Positions 51,201 through 62,404 of a DNA stretch of 64,000 nt are shown piece after piece; positions within the stretch are counted from its first letter, which is position 1, and the number at the start of each line of letters is the position of its first letter. The DNA lies in assembly GCA_016987375.1 (NCBI GenBank), contig PJRA01000313.1, positions 2,852,942 through 2,916,941 of the forward strand. Direction: 5' to 3'. Made by a program: the position numbers and the translations under genes. The stretch comes from Brachionus koreanus. Taxonomy: Eukaryota > Rotifera > Eurotatoria > Ploima > Brachionidae. The notes under the pieces are model-generated. The model ran no database searches. It saw only the letters and a list, made by a program, of their open reading frames with translations, and had not been told where the DNA came from.

Positions 51201-54172
51201 CAAAGCGAGTCCATTTTTGCAGATTTTTTTTTCTCTTTTTGGGACATCTTCAAAACTGGTGCTAATAATATTTTTTCATTTTGATTGTTCTGTACAATCA
51301 AATTGGACACTTTTTTTAACTCTATTTCTTTTAAATCATCATTAGATTGTAAAAGCTCTTGATTATACTCAACAGCTGCATCTTTTAAAATTTCCAAAGT
51401 CTCATTTTCGTTTCGCACATCCCAATGCTCGGATTTATCATATTTTTTAAGTAAAACTGGATTAAGAGATTCCATATAAATTTTTAAATTCGACTGGGGC
51501 TCATAAGAAGTAGTTATTTCTTTAGGCAAAGCTTTTTTTTTATTAGGCTTGGACAACGCTTTTGATTTTCTATTTGAAGAATTTTTGAAAAAATTCTTCA
51601 AATCTTCATCTATATCCGAATCCGAGCTCGAACTTGTGGTCGTTATTTCTTCATTCCCACTATTATCTTCGTTTTTTTCGATTTCGGCCTCTATTCCAAC
51701 ATCTATTTGCTCATCATTTTTACAATATTCTCCATTATTGTTCGTTACCAACAATGATCGAAAGCTAATTGTTACTGCCAATGCAGCGTCAATTTTTCCT
51801 TTCCAATTTTCACCTTGAGATACCCATATTACATCTTTGGATTCCAATTTTTGAATTTGTTTTATATCCTGACCACTATTGTTGAATACTCTGGTAAATT
51901 TATTTGCATAGCCAAATTTTTTATCATAAACTCTATTTATTTCTTCCAATAAAAGATAAATTCTATTTTCAGAGGAATCCCAATCTTTTGTATTAAAAAA
52001 CATATCAAAAGATGTATCCGTTCCATTAATGCATACAGTTAGCTTAACTCCTTTAGCTTTACGTCCACCAAAAATTTTCTCATCTGTTCTTATTTCGGGT
52101 ATATGGTCGAACAAATTTGACTTAGAAATGGTGCGTATGTTTGACAATATCTCCTCTAAATTAGATATTGAATTTTCAAATTCACTAATTTCTTTATCAA
52201 AATTTTCCAGACTCATCTTAAATTCCAAAATTTTTGTTGAAATTTTTTCAACAGTTGATTCCTGATTCAAGTGCTTAATTTGTTTTCTGATTTTGTTTCG
52301 TTTTTGGACGATTTCTCTGCGATTTTTCCTGGTATACTTAATTAAGTTTTGCAAAAAAGCAATGCTTCCATCACAATCAAAACCTTCGCCTTTGCTAACC
52401 CAAACAGGTGCATACTCAACCTCATGAACCAGTGACTGAAGACACTTGTCTAACAAAGGCACATCATCTAAACTTTTAACCAACTCACCATTCCAATTAT
52501 AAACGCATTTTGCAATGCCATTAAGATTAATTTTATTGGTACATGAATCTAAGAAATCATCCAAATAGCTTTTTTCCAACTTGGCTATCTCTTCTTCATT
52601 TAGACTATTCTTAATTATTGAATGTATGCGCTCAAAAACTATTTGAGTCGGGTTATAATCAACACCATTAGGGTAGACTACCAATCGTTTGGTCAAGCGG
52701 GTGTGACGAGTAAAGCGATCTTGTTTTTCAGGCTTGATCGCTTTGGTAAATTTGTGGTCATCATTAAATTGTCTATGCAGTTCCTTTTGTTTTTCTAAGT
52801 CGATAAACTGCAGTCCATCTGATGTCCAAACCAGTGACTTTTGTTTTTCTAGAATATTCCTTTCCTTTAAAAATGGATCTTTAAATTCCTCGCCACAAGA
52901 AACATAGACTGTGGAATTCTTTAAAAATTGATTTTCTTTTTTTATCTCATCACCATTGTCCAAAAATAAACGTCTCGCAGCACGATTCAATTGTAACCGA
53001 TCAGTTGCAATGCCCAAAAACTTTTTTTATAGTTTTTAATTTGACTAAAAAAAAGCTAGAAAAAAAATTACTTCATTTATATTTTTGGCAGTAATATTAA
53101 CACATATGTCTCTGCTTCCATTTTTATAGGCTACTGCTTTAATCATAAAAGCTTGATATTTGTACATATTTCTTGATTTGACTGAGCTAATTGAGTACTT
53201 TGAAGCTGAACTAAAATAAACAAATCAAATTAACTATTTAAGTTTAAACTTTAATAAGAGTTTTAAGAATGCTTAATTGTAGCATATAAATTATTTTCGC
53301 TGGACTAATCGAATAAAGAACAAAAGATTTTTGTTAATATGTAACCAAGTATTTTATTGAGTTTTAATTTTCATCAAGTTTATCTAATTTTTATTAAAAT
53401 AATTAAATAGAAACTTTTTTTTAAGTTTTTATTTAATTGTATCTTTTTTCTAAAATAATGGTTCATTTTATTTTTGAAATGAAAATTAAAAAATATGTTA
53501 ACTTAAACAATGGAATCAGTATAAGAGGATTTTTTTGAAAAAACCTAAATTTTTAGGTATTTGCCAACAAATATATTTGCAAGGAATGGCTTCGATTATA
53601 TTAGGTTTCAATTTAGTTCTAATTAACACGTTGATGATCAATCTATGCTCGATTTGCCAAAATAAAAAAATCTTTCTTACCGTCTAATGGGTGCACTGGA
53701 AGGTCTATTTCTCAGTTTTAAATTTGGCATATTGTTTGTTGAGTTTAAAAATGAAGGATCATCTAAATTGATTAATTTTGAAGTTGATCTATTGCTTACT
53801 GGGCCGGCATAAGGGGCATATTTTTCTATATTAAATGCCGAGTTGGATCTAGAGCCGGTAGCTGAATTGTTTCCAAATTTTCTCATGTTATGTGGATTTC
53901 GTGAACCTTTTTTCTGAGTATAAAGATTTGAACTAGGAAGCTTTTGCAGATATGGCGAAAATTCTAGATTTTTAATTTTCGGCTTGTTCCTTTAAAAAAA
54001 AATTATTCTTTAAACTAATATCTACTATTTAATAGTTATTTTTTTACTCTATTTTACGCAATTCATCCAAATATTTTCCAATGAGAATATCTTCGTATGA
54101 AAATTCCTTTGGATTTATTTTAGAGCGATAACTCGTTTGAGTTGGTTCACCCTGAAGAACGTGACAATTCAT
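45237..54172 (-). CDS. DCDC1: DCDC1-type multi-doublecortin protein with ricin-like repeats, 15 exons, 2076 aa
   Basis: Microtubule-associated protein of the doublecortin superfamily (family knowledge). Exons on the minus strand: 54172-54048, 53989-53681, 53210-53072, 53020-49935, 48811-48156, 48097-48027, 47968-47803, 47394-47280, 47206-47062, 47013-46767, 46705-46275, 46228-46142, 46094-45945, 45792-45723, 45670-45237. DCX-like units recur with the signature (A)YKNG.(R/W) then (QL)..AARR.F and YVSCGE..., for example at 53158-52880, 52690-52380, 52060-51790, 50490-50200, 47130-46530 and 46085-45740. Between them lie beta-trefoil-like segments with QQW, QRW and QKW (around 50940, 50700, 48430 and 48220). 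The order DCX/ricin-like/DCX is that of DCDC1 (human about 1780 aa). The start at 54172 is the first ATG of exon 1 and may be preceded by another exon. The 1123-nt intron 48812-49934 holds LINE relics. Confidence 0.85.
49149..49360 (+). mobile_element. LINE reverse transcriptase relic in DCDC1 intron (thumb region)
   Basis: Plus-strand frame from 49149 reads DIDNTVKWSKRWSMEFNESK and ends near ISMLNADDLKV; after a frame break it continues KLAETTAERNLGVMVNDKLK. The pattern D(L/I)....(W)...W.M.FN..K.. followed by (K)DLGV.V...L is diagnostic of CR1/Jockey-type non-LTR reverse transcriptases just after the palm. Frameshift and stops show it is dead. It lies antisense to DCDC1 in its largest intron. 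Confidence 0.75.
49620..49745 (+). mobile_element. Second reverse transcriptase relic in the same intron
   Basis: A YLG motif (YLGSKGNSQEHHE) is followed after a frame shift by NRLAKAKGVLVRFRPIWKSA. YLGS......EI..R(L/I).KAK..F..(L/F)..IW.S is the conserved C-terminal region of LINE reverse transcriptases. Its phrasing differs from the relic at 49149-49360, so it may come from another element, or be a more distal part of the same one. Confidence 0.65.
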
Positions 54173-54487
54173 ATTAATTTTTGCTTTTATGCAGGGTCCA
54201 AAAAACCGATAAATTTTTTTTGTTAGCACTTAAAAATTCAAATATTTTGCTACCATTTGAAAAAAAAATTTATTCTGAATAACTCAATCGTCATGGAGAT
54301 AAATAAAAATTTACCTTCATAGCAATTTAATACATGTCAAGTCTGAAACAATTACTAAGAGGATTGAAGAATAATCTTGATCTATATTAAGTCTTTGTTG
54401 TTGTCATAGCTCAAAAGTAAATAGCACTTTAAGATTATGTCGGTTATAAAATGAGGGCAAAGCCCAAAGTTCTGATCAAAAAAAAAT

Positions 54488-55789
54488 TTAAATGCAACAA
54501 TTTATTCCAGTATTAGAAATATAATTTTTTAGATTAGTTTTTAAATTAAGATTTTCTTTTTTTAGATTGGTGTTGACTACCTTTAACGATTCTATTTCTA
54601 CCTTTACCTTGGCAAATTTGTAATAAAATTTAAAGTCATTTTCATTAAATTCTTGATCGAGCAAATTGTTCATAAACAAATTGTCAATTTGGTCATCATA
54701 GCCCAATATATTTTTCCAATCAAATTTTTCGCTTATTATATTTGATTTACAGAAAAAAGTATTTCTTTCTTCTAATGTCTCCATTTTGCGACACATACTA
54801 AAAATTGATAGAATTTTTCGACATTTTTCGGTTTGAGTTTTAAGTTTTTCGATAGCTATAGTGCTTGATTTTATTATAATCAAAAGTTTTTCTTTATTTT
54901 TCTTTTTTTTTAGCTCAAAATTTCTATTTAAAAGAGAAAATTGATTAAATTTTTCATGAATAGCTTTTTTTTTATTCAAAAGTAAAAAATCAATGTCAAT
55001 TAAATTAATCTCTTCTCGAATACTTTGGCATTTATCTATCAACAGTAGAATTTTATGCTTGTCTCGTTGAATTTCAAGCTCAATTTTTTCATTTTTTGTA
55101 CTTATTTCATCAGGCTTGGACAAAAAAAACATTTCGCTCTCTATTGATTTTTTGCATTCGTCAAAGTAATTTTGCAACTTAGTAATTTTTTTTCCCATAT
55201 CTACCTTGAGTGTAATTATTTGATCTAGATGCTCACATTTTAACGATTCCTTATTTTGGTTATGAATTTTCTCATCCTCAATCATCTGATAATAAAAATC
55301 TGCTTCCAGTGCAATTATTTGCTCATTAATTGCTTTAATATGATACGAATAGCTATCTTCTATCTTAGTTTTGTCTTTTTCGAATTGTGATTTTATCTCT
55401 TCAACATGCTTGACAAAATTTTCTCGCAAAAAGTCTATGATCTGAACAAAATTTCCAATCAAATCATCTTTTATAAATATAAAATTGCTGAAAATAAATA
55501 AATTAATATCTTGATCATTTTGAAAATTTTTTTCAAATATTGAATCAATTCGAGATTTAAATTGCAGAAATTTCTCAGCTAAATGTTTAATCTCATTTAA
55601 ATTGTTTAAAAGTTCTTGTTTTTTTTCTTTGCGCTTTATTTCCAAATATTTAACGTTTAGATCAAAATTATTCAATTTAACAAGTTCTTTTTCTTTTTTA
55701 AGCTTTTCGGCCAGAAATTTTGTAATCAATGCAGATTTAATTGAGTCGAATTTATCATTTTTTGTAATATCTATAACGTCATCTTTCAT
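54488..55789 (-). CDS. DRC2: Dynein regulatory complex subunit 2 (CCDC65), single exon, 433 aa
   Basis: Coiled-coil subunit of the nexin-dynein regulatory complex in motile cilia (family knowledge). The protein is almost wholly coiled coil and Lys/Glu/Ile-rich. Assignment rests on the C-terminal landmarks ...EKCRKILSIFSMCRKMETLE (family: EKIL.L...CRKFETEEEK), then FYYKFAKVKVEIESLK and NLKKENLNLKTNLKNYISNT (family: FW.RYNKVKL......R..L...N..LR..LKQYLDGI), plus the middle E.FV.HVEEIKSQFE segment. Human CCDC65 is 484 aa. The ATG at 55789 is the first of the frame, and the gene has no intron. It follows the DCDC1 gene head to tail on the same strand with about 315 bp between them. Confidence 0.8.
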   Translation of the reverse strand: MKDDVIDITKNDKFDSIKSALITKFLAEKLKKEKELVKLNNFDLNVKYLEIKRKEKKQELLNNLNEIKHLAEKFLQFKSRIDSIFEKNFQNDQDINLFIFSNFIFIKDDLIGNFVQIIDFLRENFVKHVEEIKSQFEKDKTKIEDSYSYHIKAINEQIIALEADFYYQMIEDEKIHNQNKESLKCEHLDQIITLKVDMGKKITKLQNYFDECKKSIESEMFFLSKPDEISTKNEKIELEIQRDKHKILLLIDKCQSIREEINLIDIDFLLLNKKKAIHEKFNQFSLLNRNFELKKKKNKEKLLIIIKSSTIAIEKLKTQTEKCRKILSIFSMCRKMETLEERNTFFCKSNIISEKFDWKNILGYDDQIDNLFMNNLLDQEFNENDFKFYYKFAKVKVEIESLKVVNTNLKKENLNLKTNLKNYISNTGINCCI

Positions 55790-57138
55790 TTTTTTTATTC
55801 AAGTTTTTATTTTTTAATTTATCAAAAAAAACTAAGATAAATAAAGCGCCTTTTTACAATAAAGCTATTTTGAATATCTTTAGATAAATTGATTCGAAAA
55901 TACTTTTGGAATTAAAGATTTAATAGATTTTCTCACATTCAAAAATCAGCATTATTACTAAACAAGATAACAGACAATTTAACAAAATATGAAATATCTA
56001 AAGTTCAATTTTTATTTTCAGTCTAAATTTGCAGTAAATAAATTGCAGTTAGATTGCTAAATTAATTAAGGTTAAAATTTCTAAAAAAAAATAAAATTTA
56101 TTAAACGTAAATTTTGATGGAAAAAATTTTTTTCTATTGAATTTGAAATAAATGATTAATGCATTGTTTATAATAAATTTAATCCTTGGGTAATAAGTAT
56201 TTCAGTTCATAAAATATTATATCTTAATTAAAAGATTAAAATAAAATTTATTGCTTTTGAAAATTTAGTTGCAAGAATTTAAATAACTTATGATAGATTT
56301 TTTTTTATATGTTTACTAAGATGATGACCTTACAATAAAATAAAAGTATATCATAAACAAAATTCATAAATTCTATTTTTTTTAAGAATAAGTTTTTGAA
56401 TTTTTTAATTCTCAGATATCAGATTCGGTTCAAATTGTTCTTTTTGAAGAGATTTATTTTCAATTTCTTAAAAAAAAATTTTTTACGCTTTAATTAAAAA
56501 AATACTTTAAGTGCATCTTAGTTATATAATTATATCTTTAGTCAGATATTTTGACCCTTTTGTCCTAAAAAATTAAATAGACCATAATTGGCTTCAAAAT
56601 AAAAAATTATTTTTTTATTTTTATTGTTAATTTTCTTTTATAAAAACATGATATCTAGCTTCTAAAACTTGTTGATATTTTGAAAGCAGTTTTTTGTTTC
56701 AACTTGCTTTGTTGGTAAAGTTCAACCTTGTTTTAACGGTAAAATTTGATAATAGGTGAAAAGAAATTTTACTAAATCTTTTGGTAAATTGTAATCAAAT
56801 ATCAATTCATCTTTTTTTTCAAATAGATCAAAATCATTTGCTTAGTAGTTAATTGGATGAATATTAACTAGGAAATTTTGGATGTGATAAATCTAACTAA
56901 AACGTCTTCTTAATACTTAATTTACGATAAAAATAAAAAAGTTAAATAAAGATAAACAAAAGTTAATAATTTGAGCAAACGTTACATATGTTGGTGCAAT
57001 AAAAAAAAAAGGGTGTACCAATATATATCTTGGCAAAGGATTAAGCAAACATTCTAATCTTTAGTAATTAGACTATTTTTAATTAGGACATGCTTTATTT
57101 AGAGAAATTTTTTGCTTTTTGCTTCAAAATTTTAAAAA
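55790..57138. other. Divergent intergenic region DRC2 / UNC-93A-like
   Basis: 1.35 kb of AT-rich DNA between two genes transcribed away from each other. It should hold both promoters. No open frame, RNA gene or repeat was recognised. Confidence 0.45.
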
Positions 57139-58883
57139 ATGAGTGATGAAAAAACTAACCAAGAATGCGAGAAAGGCAAAGATGCTATTGTATCCAATGC
57201 AGGCGAAGCAATAAACCCCGAAGAGGCAAAAAAAGCGAAGCGAATAATTTTAAAAAATTTATTTACTATAGGTTTTGGATGGGTGTTTTTATTTACTGCT
57301 TATTCTTCCATAGCAAACCTTCAAAGTAGTTTGAACAGTGATGATGGTCTAGGTACTGTTAGCTTGAGCACTATTTACGTTTCTTTGATTCTAAGTTGCA
57401 TCTTTTTGCCCACGATTTTGATTAAAAAATTTGGTGTAAAATGGACTATTTTTTTCTCACAGCTAGCATATGTTCTTTACATTGGAGCGAATATTTTTCC
57501 ACGATATTATACTTTGGTCCCAGGTGCCATTATTCTTGGACGTAAGTTCTATTATAAGTATTTAACATATATTTTAATGATTAATTTTAAGTTGGTGGTA
57601 AGGTTTTTTTGATAATTTTTTAAAAAAGATAATTAAAACTTGATATAAGCGGCTCCTTTGTGGACTGCTAAGTGTACATTTCTCACAGATTTGGGCACAA
57701 ATTATGCCAAATATTCCGGCGAATCTACTGAAGTGGTAATTAACAGATTTTTTGGTATTTTTTTTGCTATGTTTCAGTCGGGAAACATTTGGGGAAATAT
57801 CATTAGTTCTACAATTTTGAAACCTGAATTGATAGAAAATAGTACCTTTGTTTCAAATATTTCATTTTGTGGATCAAATGATTGTCCTGGAAGTGAAAGT
57901 GTGGAAATTAAAAAAGCTCAAAAATCAACTGTATGATTTAGAAAAATTCAATATAAAAAAAAATATTTTTTTTTCCTAGGTTTATATTCTATGTGGCATT
58001 TATGTTAGTTGTGCACTATTTGCTGCATTTTTGGTTTTAACATTGATTGACTCATATGATAAAATTGGACTTGTTCACTCGAAAGAAGAAAATAAAAATC
58101 CAATAAAATTATTAGTTAATACTTTGAGACATTTAAGAAATAAGAATCAACTGCTTATAATCCCCTTAACAATGTGGTCAGGGTTTGAACAAGCATTTAT
58201 ATCTGCAGATTTTACTAGAGTAAAATTTTAAAAAACATAAAAATAAAAATGAAAATAAAATTTTTCTAAATTGGAAATTTAATTAAGTCATTTATAAGTT
58301 GCGTAAAAGGAGTTGACTTTGTCGGTTACATAATGATATGTTATGGAGTTTCCGATACATTAGGCTCTTATGGTTTTGGATATGTTATCAAGTTTGTTGG
58401 TAGAATTCCATGTTTTTTAATTGCTGCTGGTCTAAATTATGCTACAATATTGTTAATGACATTTTGGAAGCCTAACGAAGAAAGTAGCTACATTCTTTAC
58501 ATAATCGCAATTCTATGGGGTCTGTCTGATGCAGTGTATTATAACATTAATGCTTAAAAGTTTAATTTAAATTTATTTAATGCATTTATTAAGATGGCAA
58601 ACTCAGATTAATGCTTTTTATGGAGTTATTTTTCAATCATCAGAAGAAGCAGCCTTTTCTAATTATAGACTATGGTAACTTCCTTTTTTTTTTTCTGATA
58701 ACTAATTTTATATTTTTTAGGGAGTCTCTCGGATTTGTGATTGCTTATGCATACTCAAATTACTTGTGTGTACAGATAAAGCTTTATTTGCTGCTATTTT
58801 ACTTAACTGTGGGAATATTGGGATACGGTGCTATTGAATTCAGACTCAAAAGCCAAAAAAGTGTTCAAATAACCCCATTCTAA
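57139..58883 (+). CDS. UNC-93 homolog A-like membrane protein, 6 exons, 471 aa
   Basis: Multi-pass membrane protein of the UNC-93 branch of the major facilitator superfamily; in nematodes UNC-93 regulates a two-pore potassium channel (family knowledge). Exons: 57139-57541, 57650-57930, 57980-58219, 58288-58535, 58594-58674, 58721-58883. Landmarks in order: FLFTAYSSIANLQSSLN, GLGTVSLSTIY, PAPLWTAKCTFLTDLG, TMWSGFEQAFISADFTRSFI, FVGYIMICYGVSD, SDAVWQTQINAFYGVIF, EEAAFSNYRLWESLGFVIAY. The donor at 58535 is inferred because it recreates the conserved VWQTQ. Extracellular NISFCGSNDC gives an N-glycosylation site and two cysteines. Human UNC93A is 457 aa. A decayed copy follows immediately. Confidence 0.9.
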
Positions 58884-59034
58884 TTTCAATTCTAAAAGAA
58901 AAATTCCAAAATATTTGTAAATAAAATTATTTATCAACAATTTTTTTGTAATTCTATAGCAAAAATTTTGATTCTTAACTGAAAAAAATTTTCTAAAAAA
59001 AAAGATAGCCTATTTTAATCTTAATGAAAGTCGT

Positions 59035-60078
59035 ATGATGAATTTTCTTATTATTTCATTAAGAATAAACTTAAGTTGGGTCTTGCTTGAAATAAAAGAA
59101 AACAAGTCTTTAGATTTACTTGAAATCGATCAAGTTACCACACCTAGATTTAAGAGTGAAAAAATAGGGATTTTTAAGAATCTATCTATTATTGGATTCT
59201 CTTGGATGTTTCTATTTACTGCATACAACAATTCGATCGCCAATTTGCAGAGTAGTTTGAATACCGATGCAGGTCTTGGAACAATTAGCTTAAGCATCAT
59301 ATACATTACATTCATTCTCAGTTGTTTGTTTCTACCAACAATCATGATTAAACATTTGGAAATAAAATTGACAATATTTGTCTCTAAATTAACCTATAGT
59401 TTTTATACTGGATTAAATATTTATCCAAAGTATTTCACTTTGGTGCCTTCAGCAGTTTTACTTGGATGTAATTTTAATTTGTTTAAAGAAATTTCTCTTA
59501 ATTTTTTATTTAGTAGGGGGTTTTTAAACTAATAAAAAAGTTATCTCAATATTTTAAATTTTTGAGCTGGTCCACGTCACTGAACCGCTCAATCGACTTT
59601 TATGACCGATCTTGCCTCACAATTATCAAACTGGAACAGTGAAAAAAGGGAAAATTTTAATCAATCTTGTTCATAGAATTTTTTTCTTTTATGGTTGTTT
59701 ACTTTTTTTTGTTGCTTAAATTTGAGTAGATTTAGTTATTTCAAATGTTTTAAAATCTGATGCAAAAGTATATATTCTTAAAAATGTTAGTTTTTGTGGC
59801 AAAAATTATCATCCTTATGTAACAAATGAAACTATTAGAAAACAAAATCAAATATCAGTTTTCATCTTTTGATTTTATATTAATAATTTTGAATCCTTTA
59901 TTTTGGCATGGGTATATACCCTTTGTGTGATTTTTGTTTTTCAGCAGTAATCGATTCTATTTTAATTGCTCTTTTTGTCGATACTTATTTGTTTGATTGG
60001 ATATGTTTCTGTTGAATATAGACTTAGAAAAGTAAACACTGATCAAAATAGTGACAAATTTTTAAAAATTTTACTTTG
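59035..60078 (+). pseudogene. Decayed tandem copy of the UNC-93A-like gene
   Basis: The first exon (59035-59475) is still open and reads FLFTAYNNSIANLQSSLN, GLGTISLSIIY and YPKYFTLVPSAVLLG, ending at a conserved donor position GGAT|GTAATT. The second exon (about 59566-59700) still shows TAQSTFMTDLASQLSNW but is interrupted by in-frame stops (59583 region and a TAG near 59676). A further scrap at 59757-59870 reads LKNVSFCGKNYHP, matching NISFCGSNDCP of the intact gene. The middle exons with the WSGFEQ and AVWQTQ blocks are missing, and the extreme 3' end survives as IGYVSVEYRLRK near 59995-60030. It is a tandem duplicate lost by deletion and nonsense changes. Confidence 0.85.
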
Positions 60079-60652
60079 AACTTAATAAATTAAAACTTTA
60101 CTGGGTCAAAAATTTAAAATAAAATATTTTTTTGATTATTATTTTTCTATGCAGTAACTAAGAAACAAATCAATTCATTTCAAATCCATATTGTTTAATT
60201 AAAAGGTCAAAATAAATTAAATTCTGATAAACCCAAATTAAAAAGTTTATTTTTAAAAAATTCACAAATCAAGAGCTTCTTATTGCTTATAGAAAAAAAT
60301 TTTTATTAAAATAAAAATAAAAAATTTAAGTGCTAAATTAATACTTTATAAAAACTTAAAATAATATGTAGCTCAATTGTTTAAAATTAATAAATAAGCT
60401 CAAAGCTAAGAGCATTTTCAAAAATTAAAAAATTTTTTATCTTCTATTTTCTTAACAATTTAAAATTCGTTTACAAAATTTAGACTATCTGTTTGTTTTC
60501 ACTTCAAAAATTTAATAACTATAAGTTATATACATATTTTTAATTTTTTTTTTAAAGCAAAAGATGCATTGTACTCGATAAAGTTTGTTCAATTTTTCAT
60601 GTCAAATTACTATTTTATAATTTACTTATTTATTAATTTAAATCAAAGAAAC
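60079..60652. other. AT-rich spacer
   Basis: 570 bp between the pseudogene and the 3' end of the amidohydrolase-like gene. No coding or repeat signal seen. Confidence 0.5.
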
Positions 60653-61640
60653 TTAGATTTTTAACGAGTTTAACGAATGTAATTGATAGAAGTCAAAAAT
60701 AGCTGTTGCTATATGTTTGGCGCTCAATTCAATATATTTATCAGTCCTCATCCATAAAGGAAGTTCAATTTGTATTGTATTCAGTCTTTTAGAGATGTCA
60801 TAAAAAGATCCATGACGTTCAGTAATAAAACCACCACTGTAATAGCTTCCTTCTTTTGGAGATTTACAGCCTGGCGATGGAACAACTTTAATTGTACTTT
60901 TGTTTTCTATAAGCGAGCCTAAAGAGACATTTTCTCCCCGAATAATTTCTTCAAGACTTAGAAAGCTTTTGGAATACATTGAATTAATTGAAGTACAAAG
61001 CGAATTGGAAAGTTTATCATTTTCTAAGTCACTTTTTTTTAACAAATAGCCTAATTCAACCCATTGTTCTTCGTGTGAGTTACCATGAATGTCCAATATT
61101 AAGCCTTGATCAAAATTATTCGAAAAAATAAAATTTTTCCTAAAATACAAGTCAATCATTGAATGATAATCGTGATAAGCAGTAAATCCATCATGATTTT
61201 TGTTATGGCAGCAATTTTCTAAATCTCTATTTGGATCCATTTTTATTCTTGAAAATCAGACTCAAAATATTGGTTTAATGAAATTTTTTTAAAAAAATTA
61301 TTTACCTGTGCAAATTATTATAGAGCATAAAAGGTATCAATTTTACTCCATATTTTTTTGAGAACAAAATCTCAAGATCATTCCTAATAAATTTGGTAAA
61401 TTTTCGTGTATTTTTGTCATTCTTCAAATTTCCATTCAAATCATTTTCTCTGTTAGGAATTTCTACAGGACGCAAAGACCCATCATGTGGTACACTAAAC
61501 AATATATTTAAATTTCCAATTTCCAATTCGGTATAATTTTTATAACCATACACGACATTTGCATGTGAGAGGTCATTTGAGAAGCTAGTCAACATCAAAT
61601 ATCTAGCTCTATTAATATACGTTTTCCAAAATCGAGTCAA
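60653..61640 (-). CDS. N-formylglutamate amidohydrolase-like protein, 2 exons, about 294 aa
   Basis: Exons on the minus strand: 61640-61306 and 61247-60653. The frame is open to 61640, where a TGTCAAG acceptor-like site stands; the first ATG is at 61595, giving 294 aa. Either an upstream exon was missed or the AG is a trans-splice site. Three motifs fit the zinc-dependent FGase family: FSVPHDGSLRP near the start of the domain, LDIHGNSHEEQWVELGYLL in the middle and GGFITERHGS near the end, which supply His/Asp residues placed like the metal and substrate ligands of bacterial FGases. In bacteria the enzyme splits N-formyl-L-glutamate in histidine breakdown. The animal substrate is unknown to me. 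The ExxHG part and the length suit this family, but I infer activity only. Confidence 0.72.
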
Positions 61641-62404
61641 CTTGACAATTTTATTTTATGAGGTTTATAATAATAGATTTATATTTGAAATTATATATTT
61701 TAAATTATGAAAAAATTCATAAGATTTAGTTTTGCATAATTATTGAAGCTTTTTTTTTAATTTAGGCAAAATAGGCAGATAAATTTTTTATTAAAATGGT
61801 GAATTTTTATGATTAAAGTAATTGTTTTATCACCAAAGAAATTTGTAAAATTAAAATTGATTAAAATAAAAGTTAAATATCATCAAAAAATAAGTGCGTT
61901 GTTTAGGTGTAAAATATGATGAAATTAGAAATTGCTTAAATAAAAGCGTGATTTTTAGTTTATTTTACTATACTTTAAAATCAAAAAGGAAGTAACTGCT
62001 TCCATATTGAATAAATTTTAAGTAGTTTTTAAATTTTGACTTTTTTTAAAGCGTAAAATTATGACTATTTTTCTGACTTAAGGTAAAACAAAAATAAATA
62101 AAAGCTAGTATAAAATACGATCAAATTTAATCTTTTATTTTAATTAGCAAAAAAAGAAAAAATTTACAAGTTAAATCAGATTATTATTGAAAATTTTCGG
62201 TTTTCAGTTGACTGAAAAAGAATAAACTTTATAATGTTTTTATGAATTTTGTGAATATTTAACCAACTTGAAGCTATCTTTTAAACTTATAAATAAATAA
62301 ATTAAAATTTCTAAACACTTGTTTGATTTATTTATATTGAATTTATAATTTATTTTTTTTATAATTATAATTTTTTTTGGATAGAATAAAATTATTGAAT
62401 AGAA
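61641..62404. promoter_or_regulatory. Divergent intergenic region upstream of the H3-tail-repeat gene
   Basis: 764 bp of AT-rich DNA between two genes transcribed apart. It must hold the start region of both. No open frame or clear motif was found; the immediate upstream of ATG 62405 is almost pure A/T. Confidence 0.4.
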
